The notes beneath the pieces were generated by a model. It worked only from the letters and a program-made list of their open reading frames with translations, did no database searches and was not told the origin of the DNA. This document shows positions 1-6,501 of a DNA stretch of 26,165 nucleotides, piece after piece; position 1 is the first letter of the stretch; every line of letters begins with the position of its first letter. The position numbers were made by a program, and so were the translations under genes. Source of the stretch: a virus; the IMG/VR virus record IMGVR_UViG_3300045286_000110, positions 1-26,165 of that record; one strand, 5' to 3'.

Positions 1-1
1 A

Positions 2-463
2 GGCGGCTCAGCAGCGGCCCGGGGCGGAAACGCTACCTCGTCAACAAGTTCGCAGTCCGGCGACGCCTTGTCATCGAGCACCGGCGGGTCGAACGCTTTC
101 AGCGACAACAGCCGAAGCTTCGGCTACGTCTTCCCTGCGCCTGTTTACGCCACACCGTTACCGGCTAACCTGTGCCCGAAGGGTGACAGCATCGCCTGGT
201 CGATCGGCTGGAACTTCTTCAGCTACGCCCGCAGCAGCACGCGTACCGAAATCGAATGCCTGGACAAGTGGCTCGAAGCGAATCGTCGGCCCCCGCCGCC
301 CGAGCCACGCATCGTCATCGTTCCTGGTGAACCGATTCATCCCCCTGCCGCCATACCCCCGGCACCTGCCGAGCCGGCGCCCATCAAGAAGCCCGTAGCC
401 AAGAAAGTAAAGTCTCCGTGCCCTGCAGGGCAGACGAAGCAATGCGTCCCGACTGGTCGCTGA
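2..463 (+). CDS. Partial Ser/Gly- and Pro-rich protein, truncated by left edge
   Basis: The frame is open from base 2 to the stop ending at 463, giving 153 visible residues with no convincing start codon; the first start-like codon is a TTG at 68. The gene therefore begins left of the window. The visible N-terminal part is low-complexity, rich in Ser, Gly, Ala, Thr and Asn. The middle has a compact segment with two cysteines (around NLCPKGD and IECLDKW). A proline-rich stretch (PPPPEP) follows, then a basic tail with two more cysteines. The Cys pattern and Pro-rich tail would suit an exported or virion-exposed protein, but no signal peptide can be judged without the N-terminus. I do not recognise the family. 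It overlaps the next gene by 22 bases, so it is probably part of the same transcript. Confidence 0.6.
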   Translation, partial: GGSAAARGGNATSSTSSQSGDALSSSTGGSNAFSDNSRSFGYVFPAPVYATPLPANLCPKGDSIAWSIGWNFFSYARSSTRTEIECLDKWLEANRRPPPPEPRIVIVPGEPIHPPAAIPPAPAEPAPIKKPVAKKVKSPCPAGQTKQCVPTGR

Positions 464-1044
464 ACACCGCGGTTGTCGTCGGTGCAGGCCCGAGCCTCAC
501 CAGCGAGCAGCTGCTGCACGTACAGCACGCTGACTTCGTGCGCGTCATCGCGGTGAACAACGCGTACAAAATGGCGCCCTGGGCCGACGTGTTCTACGGC
601 GGTGATTTCCTGTGGTGGAAGAAGCACTTCGCGCGCATCAAAGCCCTCAAGGTCGGCGCGCAGCTTTGGACACAGGACGGTGCTGTGGCCGAACGTTGGC
701 AGATCAACCGCATCCGCGGCGTGAACCGAGAGGGGCTTGGCCGCCATGACATCCACATGGGTGGCAACTCCGGCTACCAGGCTGTCAATCTGGCCTTCCT
801 GTGGGGCTGCAAGCGCATCCTGCTGCTCGGCTTCGACATGAAGGAAGGTCCGAACGGTGAGAAGCACTTCGATGGCGACCACGAAGAGCCGCTGGTGCAA
901 CGACAGACCTTTGACCAGTGGCTCTTGCGTTTCGAGAAGATGGCCACCGACCTGAAAAGCGTGGGCGTATCCGTCACCAATTGCACGCCGGGGAGCGCGT
1001 TGAAGTGCTTCCCGGTGGCTGACATCAGCGAGGCTTTGCGATGA
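442..1044 (+). CDS. GT42/DUF115-like Rossmann-fold protein, putative glycosyltransferase
   Basis: This encodes 200 residues from the ATG at 442; an upstream in-frame GTG at 418 would lengthen it but extends further into the previous gene. Residues 10-19 contain a nucleotide-binding-type motif (VVVGAGPSL), residues 128-133 read LLGFDM, and near the C-terminus there is NCTPGSALKCFP. This order (GxGPSL at the N-terminus, SGYQAVNLA then a GFDM strand mid-protein, a Cys-containing end) is that of CstI/II-type sialyltransferases (GT42) and DUF115/MptE-like proteins. It probably binds a nucleotide sugar or similar nucleotide, but the exact reaction is not readable. It overlaps the previous gene by 22 bases and the next by four (ATGA), and it opens the glycan cassette. 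Confidence 0.75.
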   Translation: MRPDWSLNTAVVVGAGPSLTSEQLLHVQHADFVRVIAVNNAYKMAPWADVFYGGDFLWWKKHFARIKALKVGAQLWTQDGAVAERWQINRIRGVNREGLGRHDIHMGGNSGYQAVNLAFLWGCKRILLLGFDMKEGPNGEKHFDGDHEEPLVQRQTFDQWLLRFEKMATDLKSVGVSVTNCTPGSALKCFPVADISEALR

Positions 1045-1202
1045 CCAAAGAAGAAGTCGCCGTCTACGAGATCGTCAGTTCGCCCTTTCGCTTCCTGTTC
1101 AACATCGCGTGGACGCAGCCGATCTTCGGCCGTTGGTTCGCGGCGCGTGTCAACGCGAAGTGGGATCGGTACCAGGCCTTCTTGCGGAGGAATCCGCAGT
1201 GA
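1041..1202 (+). CDS. Small coupled protein of the glycan operon (53 aa)
   Basis: This encodes 53 residues. The ATG at 1041 overlaps the preceding stop as ATGA, and its own stop overlaps the next GTG start as GTGA, so it fills the gap between two genes exactly. The protein is rich in aromatic and basic residues, with Phe and Trp clustered in the middle (FRFLF, AWTQPIFGRWF) and an Arg-rich C-terminus (FLRRNPQ). The middle could form a short amphipathic or membrane-associated helix, but it is too short and interrupted to call a membrane segment. Function unknown. The exact stop/start overlaps on both sides are the main evidence that it is real. Confidence 0.7.
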   Translation: MTKEEVAVYEIVSSPFRFLFNIAWTQPIFGRWFAARVNAKWDRYQAFLRRNPQ

Positions 1203-1966
1203 AACTCGCTGTCCTCAACATCCGCCAAGAGCCGTACTACCGGCGCAACGCTTTCGAGCAGGGGCTGAAGCGGCTTGGCTACACGCTGATCCCGCAGCCT
1301 CCTGCACGGCCTGAGCTCAGCCGCGATAGCCTGCTGATCTCCTGGAACCTCAAGCGAGGCGCTGAAGAAGAGGCGGCACGTGACTGGGAACGCCGCGGCG
1401 GCACAGCTATCGTGGTCGAGAACGGCTACTTGCAGAAGATAGACAAGTCGCGCTACGCCATAAGCACGCACGGCCACAACGGCTCGGGCTGGTTTCCTGT
1501 AGGCGACGAGGACCGTTTCACGTCGCTGGGCTTCGCGTTGAAGCCATGGCACGAGAAAGGCACGGAGATCTTGGTGCGTGGTCAGCGCGGCATCGGTTCA
1601 AGCATCATGGCCAGCCCGCCGCAGTGGGGCGAGAAGATGACCGAGAAGCTACGCGCACGAGGCGCGAAAGTGCGTTTCATCCCACACCCAGGCAACTTGG
1701 CGCCACGGGTGCCTGAAGACGAAGACCTGAAGAACGCGAAAGAGCTCCACATCTGGTGCAGCGCGATGGGCGTGCGTGCGCTTGTTGAAGGCGTACCGGT
1801 GAAGCATCATGCACCGTACTGGGTGTGTGGTCTCGCCTGCGCCATGGGTGCCCGTGAAGCAGCGTTGCATGAGATGTCGCACGGACAGTGGCACTTCGAG
1901 GAGATCGCCACGGGCGAGCCGTTTGCGCGCATGGCCGTCAAAGACTGGGGGCCTCGGTGGCCTTGA
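1199..1966 (+). CDS. Putative GT-B/capsule-polysaccharide-type glycosyltransferase, copy 1
   Basis: This encodes 255 residues from the GTG at 1199, which is preceded by a strong GGAGG eight bases upstream and overlaps the previous stop as GTGA; this settles the start. Residue landmarks are VVENGYL, a GHNGSGWFP loop, the block LGFALKPWHEKGTEILV, QRGIGSS, a HPG motif, and near the C-terminus ELHIWCSAMGVRALVEGVPV. The last block (a strand, Ser/Ala-Gly turn, then helix and EGVP) is the donor-side arrangement seen in GT-B enzymes of the capsule polysaccharide/Kdo-transferase-like type. Function is inferred from this pattern and from the neighbours. It is paralogous to the next gene: the ENGY/DNAY, PW/DW and EGVP blocks align in the same order. 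Confidence 0.65.
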   Translation: MKLAVLNIRQEPYYRRNAFEQGLKRLGYTLIPQPPARPELSRDSLLISWNLKRGAEEEAARDWERRGGTAIVVENGYLQKIDKSRYAISTHGHNGSGWFPVGDEDRFTSLGFALKPWHEKGTEILVRGQRGIGSSIMASPPQWGEKMTEKLRARGAKVRFIPHPGNLAPRVPEDEDLKNAKELHIWCSAMGVRALVEGVPVKHHAPYWVCGLACAMGAREAALHEMSHGQWHFEEIATGEPFARMAVKDWGPRWP

Positions 1967-2703
1967 CGCTTCATCCTGTCGCCGGCAAGTTGAAGTCGGT
2001 GGTCATCTGTGACGCCTTCGCTGCCGGCGCACCGAAGAACGCAGAGGGTGACGTGTTTTTCGGAGTCAACGACAGCAACGTGGCGGCCTATCGTCGCGCG
2101 CTCAGAGAAGGCCACGACTGGTACTACATCGACAACGCGTACATCGACAAGTGGCGTGGCACGTACTTCCGGGTCACGAAGAACGCGCTGCAAGTCGACA
2201 TCCGAGACAAGGCCTCTGACGGCAAGCGCTTCGCTGCTCTGGGTGTGCCCATCAAGGATTGGCGCAAGACGCCAGGAGCACGGATCCTGCTGTGCGCGCA
2301 GTCTGAGTCGTTCATGCGAACGGCAGTCGTCGGGTATCGAGGCACCTGGGTCGACAACGTGTTGACGCAGCTGGAGAGTTTTCCACACCACTACCCGATC
2401 CGCGTGCGCCCGTGGAGTCCCGACAAGATCAAAGTGAGCATCGCCTTATTGGATGAACTGCCGGAACTCCACCTACTGGTCACGCACTCTTCGGCCGCAG
2501 CTATCACAGCGCTGCTCGAGGGTGTGCCAGCCATCAGCGAAGCCGGCGCAGCACACCACTTGACAGGCAAGTTGACGCGCGAAAGCGTGGAGAACCCACC
2601 CCAACCTGCAGGCCGTGAACACTTCGCTGCTGTGTTGGCCGACAATCAGTTCACTCTCGCGGAATTCAAGAAAGGCTTGGCATGGCGACACCTCAACCCG
2701 TGA
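1957..2703 (+). CDS. Putative GT-B/capsule-polysaccharide-type glycosyltransferase, copy 2
   Basis: This encodes 248 residues if translation starts at the GTG at 1957, ten bases inside the previous gene. A TTG at 1963 (overlapping the upstream stop) is an alternative, so the start is uncertain by a few codons. Landmarks are VVICDAFAAGAP, FFGVND, DWYYIDNAYIDKW, RFAALGVPIKDWRK, ARILLCAQSES and LVTHSSAAAITALLEGVPAI. The final block is typical of the donor-binding half of GT-B capsule/Kdo-transferase-like proteins. The order of blocks matches the preceding gene, so the two look like a tandem duplication that has diverged. It is probably a sugar transferase acting in the cytoplasm; no membrane segment is seen. 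It overlaps the next gene by 22 bases. Confidence 0.65.
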   Translation: MALTLHPVAGKLKSVVICDAFAAGAPKNAEGDVFFGVNDSNVAAYRRALREGHDWYYIDNAYIDKWRGTYFRVTKNALQVDIRDKASDGKRFAALGVPIKDWRKTPGARILLCAQSESFMRTAVVGYRGTWVDNVLTQLESFPHHYPIRVRPWSPDKIKVSIALLDELPELHLLVTHSSAAAITALLEGVPAISEAGAAHHLTGKLTRESVENPPQPAGREHFAAVLADNQFTLAEFKKGLAWRHLNP

Positions 2704-3245
2704 AAGAAGGCTGGTTCCACACACCGGGTCGCCCGGGTGATCGGCGCCTCGACCAACAACTGACCGGTCTCTATCCAGCGCTTGCCTATTGCGTCAACAA
2801 ATCGATTCTCGATGTGGGTTGCGCAGAAGGCCTCATTTCGCACTCACTCGCCGAACGCGGTGCTGCTGCCGTTCATGGCTTGGAGATCGTGCCAGGGCAC
2901 GTCGAGGTAGCCAACAAATTTCGTGGAGATCTCCCCTGCACGTTTGAAGTGGCAGACGTCAACGACTACGTGCCGGTGCGACGCTACGATATCGTGCTTC
3001 TGCTGGGGATCCTGCACAAGTTACGCGATCCAAGTGCTGTGTGCCGTCGATTTGCTGCCGCGGCACGATCGATGGTCGTCATACGCTTGCCACCCGTCCG
3101 AGCACCATTCATCGTTGACCCCCGATCCGACAATCGGCCCCACGACATCGAAGCCGTCATGGATGACGCCGGCTTCAAACGCATGAGCGTCGGTTGTGGG
3201 CACTTCAACGAGTGGGTCGGCACGTATAGGAGAAAAGTGCTGTGA
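2682..3245 (+). CDS. Class I SAM-dependent methyltransferase
   Basis: This encodes 187 residues from the ATG at 2682, with AAAGG just upstream inside the preceding gene. SAM-binding motif I is ILDVGCAEG at residues 42-50, followed by the acidic motif II region (HGLEIV). Motif III corresponds to VADVND, and YDIVLLLGILHKL is the post-motif strand and helix. This is a complete small class I Rossmann methyltransferase without extra domains. Given that it lies among glycosyltransferases, methylation of a sugar or glycan is the most likely role, but the substrate cannot be read from the sequence. It ends by overlapping the next GTG start as GTGA. Confidence 0.85.
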   Translation: MATPQPVKEGWFHTPGRPGDRRLDQQLTGLYPALAYCVNKSILDVGCAEGLISHSLAERGAAAVHGLEIVPGHVEVANKFRGDLPCTFEVADVNDYVPVRRYDIVLLLGILHKLRDPSAVCRRFAAAARSMVVIRLPPVRAPFIVDPRSDNRPHDIEAVMDDAGFKRMSVGCGHFNEWVGTYRRKVL

Positions 3246-3763
3246 GGGAAGCCCTCATCCCCCTGTATCGCCAGATGGCGGCCGAAGGCCTGAACTTCAT
3301 GGGCCTGTCGATCCTTCAGCATGCTGAAGTCATCGGCACGCTGGTCAAACGTCACGGCGCCCGCCGGCTGCTCGACTATGGTTGCGGCAGAGGGGATGCC
3401 TACCGCGAGCCACACTTCCTGCACCGCAAATGGAAGCTTCGGTGGTTCGATGTTGAACTGTACGACCCCGCGTTCCCTGAGACCGAAGAGAAGCCGCATG
3501 GCAAGTATGACGGGGTGCTGTGCAGCGATGTACTCGAGCACGTCTACGAAGACGAGCTCGATGCGCTGATCGAAACGCTCTTCGCGCATGCTCGCACTTT
3601 CGTGTGGGCTTCGGTGTGCTGCCGTGAAGCGAAAAAGTTCTTCCCCGACGGTGTGACGAACCTGCATGTCACGGTGAAACCAATGGACTGGTGGCGGGCA
3701 AAGTTCCAAGAGCACTCGCTGAAGAACCCGGAGTTGTCGGTGTACTTGACGGAGACGCCGTGA
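3242..3763 (+). CDS. SAM-dependent methyltransferase, second type
   Basis: This encodes 173 residues from the GTG at 3242, which overlaps the previous stop as GTGA and has AGGAG nine bases upstream. Motif I is LLDYGCGRG at residues 43-51, followed by a segment with VELYDPAF. The sequence YDGVLCSDVLEHV is the usual strand preceding the active-site region of class I methyltransferases of the methyltransf_23 kind. Two adjacent cysteines (VCCREAKKFFPDG) and a MDWW motif lie towards the C-terminus. It is not close to the preceding methyltransferase beyond the shared fold, so the operon carries distinct enzymes rather than a recent duplicate. The acceptor is unknown; a glycan is inferred from context. 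Confidence 0.82.
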   Translation: MREALIPLYRQMAAEGLNFMGLSILQHAEVIGTLVKRHGARRLLDYGCGRGDAYREPHFLHRKWKLRWFDVELYDPAFPETEEKPHGKYDGVLCSDVLEHVYEDELDALIETLFAHARTFVWASVCCREAKKFFPDGVTNLHVTVKPMDWWRAKFQEHSLKNPELSVYLTETP

Positions 3764-4506
3764 TGGGAATCGGTGATGCGATCATGGCCGCGGGCGAAGC
3801 GCGCGTGCTGTACGAACAGCAGAAACTACCAGTGCTGATCACCGGCATCGACGGCCGTCCACGGTGGTCTGAGGTGTATGAGGGCAACCCTTACCTGATC
3901 AAGTGGAATCAGCGCGCACGCCGGCACGTTCGGATGGTCAACGGCCCACACGCGCGACCCTATATCGCCGGCAAGACTGCGAAGCAATGGGAGTGGAAGC
4001 CCTACCGTCCCAAGCTGGCTGAAGTCTTTCTCACCGACACCGAGAAGGCTTTCGCCGAGCCATACCGTGGCCTGATCATGATCGAGCCCAACGGCAAAGC
4101 CATCGGCCACAACAACAAGTTGTGGTTGTGGGATCGGTGGGAGCAGTTGGTGCAAGGTTCGACGCTGAAGTTCGTGCAGTGCAACTACGGCCCTGGTGGG
4201 GGATTGTTGGGCGTCACCAACGTGGTGACGCCAACCTTCAGGCATGCCATGGCCGTACTGTCGGTCGCCAGGGCCTTCGTGGGCATCGAGGGCGGCCTCA
4301 TGCATGCCGCGGCCGCATTGGGCGTGCCTAGCGTCATCCTGTGGTCCGAGTTCATCAGCCCGGAGATTACTGGCTACTCGCACTTCAAGAATCTGCGGCA
4401 CGCCGGCAAGCCTTGCGGCATGCGCGTCGACTGCGCCGGTTGCCGTAGATCGATGGAAGCGATCACCGTCCTCGAGGTGGCGCACGCATTGGGGAGTCTG
4501 CTATGA
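3763..4506 (+). CDS. GT9-like (heptosyltransferase-type) glycosyltransferase
   Basis: This encodes 247 residues. I choose the ATG at 3763, which shares its A with the upstream TGA (TGATG) and has GGAG nearby; upstream in-frame starts lie inside the previous gene. The N-terminus MGIGDAIMA is the glycine-rich first loop typical of GT-B heptosyltransferases. Residues 174-189 (GIEGGLMHAAAALGVP) match the GT9 donor-site signature, followed by VILWSEFISPE. The C-terminus has cysteines at 218, 224 and 227. At about 250 residues it is shorter than bacterial WaaC/WaaF-type enzymes (about 320-350), so the N-terminal domain is reduced. It would transfer a sugar from a nucleotide donor in the cytoplasm; sugar and acceptor are unknown. 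Confidence 0.8.
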   Translation: MGIGDAIMAAGEARVLYEQQKLPVLITGIDGRPRWSEVYEGNPYLIKWNQRARRHVRMVNGPHARPYIAGKTAKQWEWKPYRPKLAEVFLTDTEKAFAEPYRGLIMIEPNGKAIGHNNKLWLWDRWEQLVQGSTLKFVQCNYGPGGGLLGVTNVVTPTFRHAMAVLSVARAFVGIEGGLMHAAAALGVPSVILWSEFISPEITGYSHFKNLRHAGKPCGMRVDCAGCRRSMEAITVLEVAHALGSLL

Positions 4507-4706
4507 ATGTCTACCAGGTGAGCGTTGAAGAGTCTGCTAACCGTTTAGGAGACTTCTGCCGCCTCTCCCTGCGTCTGGCACGTGATGCTGAGGCGCGGTT
4601 CAGCCCCAGAGCGCGCATGCTGCAGATCACGTTTGTGTTGGGCGAGCCCGCCCAAAGCGTCGCAGCACTGCTGCGGCGCTTGGCTGATGAGCTGGAGAGA
4701 GCATGA
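4503..4706 (+). CDS. Small coupled protein of the glycan operon (67 aa)
   Basis: This encodes 67 residues between the GT9-like gene and the next small gene, with ATGA overlaps at both ends (4503/4506 and 4703/4706). The protein is mostly predicted helix, rich in Arg, Leu and Ala, with segments such as LSLRLARDAEARF and VAALLRRLADELERA that look amphipathic. No membrane segment, no cysteine pair and no recognised motif is apparent apart from one Cys. An antisense frame over the same bases is open too, but only this frame has the exact overlaps. Function unknown. Confidence 0.6.
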   Translation: MNVYQVSVEESANRLGDFCRLSLRLARDAEARFSPRARMLQITFVLGEPAQSVAALLRRLADELERA

Positions 4707-4960
4707 AGCACGCATTAACCAGAGAAGACATACGCATCATCCGGTATGCTTTCAAACGCTACGAAGACGAGACATTCGCGGGTTCTTCAGGAGACCTATT
4801 CGATGAAGAAAGGTACGCGATGCGCGTGGCGTTACGTCATCTTCCGAAGATGAAAGACCTGCCAGAAGAAAAGGTTCTTGCCACCTATACCTGCGAGGTA
4901 AGGCGCAGCGATCTTCTCGCGTTTCGTAAGTGGAAACAGAAAAGAGGTTTGGAAGAATGA
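4703..4960 (+). CDS. Small charged protein of the glycan operon (85 aa)
   Basis: This encodes 85 residues, starting within the previous stop (ATGA) and ending in an ATGA overlap with the FkbM gene. The product is highly charged with many Lys, Arg, Glu and Asp. It begins MKHALTREDIRIIRYAF and ends in a basic-acidic helix (FRKWKQKRGLEE). No catalytic motif or membrane segment is visible. It could be a small cytoplasmic partner protein. Function unknown; support comes from the coupled overlaps. Confidence 0.62.
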   Translation: MKHALTREDIRIIRYAFKRYEDETFAGSSGDLFDEERYAMRVALRHLPKMKDLPEEKVLATYTCEVRRSDLLAFRKWKQKRGLEE

Positions 4961-5610
4961 AGCAAGTACACGGTTGGTGGTTCCCAAACCACGAGTTGCA
5001 TCTTCCGGTGTGGATGGACCATCCGAAGAACAAGCTTGTGCTCAACGGTCGGCAGGCATATCAGGGCAAGAAGCAACTCGCTGCGCTCAAGTACGTCAAG
5101 CAGCACCGCGTGGCCCTCGACGTCGGTGGGCACATCGGCCTGTGGTCCTACAACCTGGCGCACGAGTTCGCGGCCGTCATCGCCTTCGAACCGGTGGCCG
5201 AGCACCGTGCGTGCTTCGAGAAGAACATGCAAGGCGTCGGCCAGCATGTCCATTTGAAAGCCTTGGCGCTGGGTGCTGAAGCCGGCAGCGTGTCGATCGT
5301 CACCGAAGCCGGCAGCAGCGGCAACTCGACGGTGAAGGGCAAGGGTGACATCCCGATGGTCACGCTCGATAGTCTCGAGATCCACAACGTTGATTTCATC
5401 AAGATCGACTGCGAAGGGTACGAAGAGAACGTGTTGCGGGGTGCCGTCGAGACGATCGAAGCCTTCCGACCCGTCGTCATCGTGGAGCAGAAGCGCGACA
5501 TGGCTTCACGCTTCGGCTTGCCCATCCTCGGCGCGGTGGACTTCCTCAAAACGTTGGGGTACCGTGTCGCGGAAGAGATCTCGGGTGACTACATCATGGT
5601 GCCGACATGA
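4957..5610 (+). CDS. FkbM-family SAM-dependent methyltransferase
   Basis: This encodes 217 residues from the ATG at 4957, which overlaps the preceding stop as ATGA; further in-frame starts upstream lie within the previous gene. Landmarks of FkbM methyltransferases appear in order: motif I ALDVGGHIG (residues 53-61), the strand-end FEP (77-79), a VTLDSL segment, and IKIDCEGYE (148-156) followed by VLRGA. The family is known for O-methylation, often of sugars or polyketide-type glycoconjugates. The protein is complete for the core domain and has no fused glycosyltransferase. Placed between glycosyltransferases, it most likely methylates a sugar hydroxyl of the glycan made here. Confidence 0.88.
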   Translation: MKQVHGWWFPNHELHLPVWMDHPKNKLVLNGRQAYQGKKQLAALKYVKQHRVALDVGGHIGLWSYNLAHEFAAVIAFEPVAEHRACFEKNMQGVGQHVHLKALALGAEAGSVSIVTEAGSSGNSTVKGKGDIPMVTLDSLEIHNVDFIKIDCEGYEENVLRGAVETIEAFRPVVIVEQKRDMASRFGLPILGAVDFLKTLGYRVAEEISGDYIMVPT

Positions 5611-6296
5611 AGGTCTACATCGGCTACGATCCTCGCGAGCACGAAGCCAGCGTTGCCGCTGTCAAGTCCCTACTTAAAGTCACTAACGGCAGAGTCGAGC
5701 CTGAGCTCCTGTGTTTGCCCAAGCTGTATGCCCAAGGGTTGCTGACGCGCGTGCGCGACGAGCGAGGCTCACGTGACTACGATCTCGTTTCCAATGCGCA
5801 CTACAGCACGCGCTTCAACATCAGCCGCTTCTTGACCCCGATTCTGTGCCAAGGGGATTTCGCTCTCTTCGTGGATTGCGACGTCGTCTTCGTGCGCGAT
5901 CCGCGCGAGATGTTGGCCACAGTCAACGAACGGTATGCTGTCAACGTCGTGAAGCACGAGCACCTGCCTACGCGCACCGTCAAGATGATGGGGCAAGCGC
6001 AGAACATGTACCGACGCAAGAACTGGTCGAGTGTGATGCTCTTCAATTGCAGCCATCCCGCCAACCATCGGCTCACGTTGTGGGATGTGAACCATCGGTC
6101 ACGTGAGGAGTTGCACAACTTCTACTGGCTGCACGACGATGAGATCTGTACTCTCACTCTAGCCTGGAATTGGCTTGTCAACGAGCAACCCAAGCCTGAC
6201 AATCTCGGCATCGCGCACTTCACCAACGGAGGCCCTTTCAACGAGGGCTGGCCAGGTGCTCCGCACGATGATCTGTGGCTTAAAGCAAGGGGTTGA
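5607..6296 (+). CDS. GT-A (GT8-like) glycosyltransferase with DxD motif
   Basis: This encodes 229 residues, coupled to the FkbM gene by ATGA (5607/5610). The N-terminus MKVYIGYDPRE is the first strand of a GT-A fold. The metal- and nucleotide-sugar-binding DxD is DCD at residues 90-92 within LFVDCDVVFVRD. Later blocks are KNWSSVMLFNCSH (around 138-150), WLHDDEI, and AHFTNGG near the C-terminus; the last resembles the second metal-binding histidine region of GT8-like enzymes. No membrane segment is present, so it probably acts in the cytoplasm. Donor and acceptor are not readable. It is followed two bases later by the small basic protein that ends the operon. Confidence 0.83.
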   Translation: MKVYIGYDPREHEASVAAVKSLLKVTNGRVEPELLCLPKLYAQGLLTRVRDERGSRDYDLVSNAHYSTRFNISRFLTPILCQGDFALFVDCDVVFVRDPREMLATVNERYAVNVVKHEHLPTRTVKMMGQAQNMYRRKNWSSVMLFNCSHPANHRLTLWDVNHRSREELHNFYWLHDDEICTLTLAWNWLVNEQPKPDNLGIAHFTNGGPFNEGWPGAPHDDLWLKARG

Positions 6297-6298
6297 TC

Positions 6299-6478
6299 AT
6301 GGCCAAGAAGTGGATTGCGGGTGCGATCAAGAACCCAGGCGGTTTGCACCGCGCGCTGGGGGTGCCGGAAGGCAAGAAGATCCCGAAGGGAGAAGTCGCC
6401 GCGGCAGCCAAGCGGCCGGGCAAGGTGGGCAAAGAAGCTCGCCTGGCGCAGACCCTGGGCAAGATGCACAAGAAGTGA
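6299..6478 (+). CDS. Small very basic protein (59 aa), last gene of the plus-strand operon
   Basis: This encodes 59 residues from the ATG at 6299, preceded by AAGGGG with a six-base spacer. The protein is strongly basic (start MAKKWIAG, end KMHKK) with few acidic residues, a VPEGKKIPKGE segment in the middle and a helical basic C-terminus. Lys-rich miniproteins of this kind are frequent in phage genomes and are often of unknown function; nucleic-acid or virion binding is conceivable. The stop ends at 6478, two bases from the end of the convergent Rz gene. Confidence 0.72.
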   Translation: MAKKWIAGAIKNPGGLHRALGVPEGKKIPKGEVAAAAKRPGKVGKEARLAQTLGKMHKK

Positions 6479-6501
6479 TCTAGCGCGGCCAGGCCGCTAG
6501 A
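6479..6501. terminator. Hairpin at the convergent operon junction, possible bidirectional terminator
   Basis: The bases TCTAGC at 6479-6484 pair with GCTAGA at 6496-6501. The stem continues with two more G-C pairs across a two-base bulge, leaving a five-base loop. The hairpin begins just after the plus-strand stop (6476-6478) and overlaps the minus-strand stop of Rz (6480-6482). There is no T-run on either side, so this is not a canonical intrinsic terminator. Its position between converging operons is the reason to suspect a role in ending or stabilising both transcripts. Confidence 0.4.
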
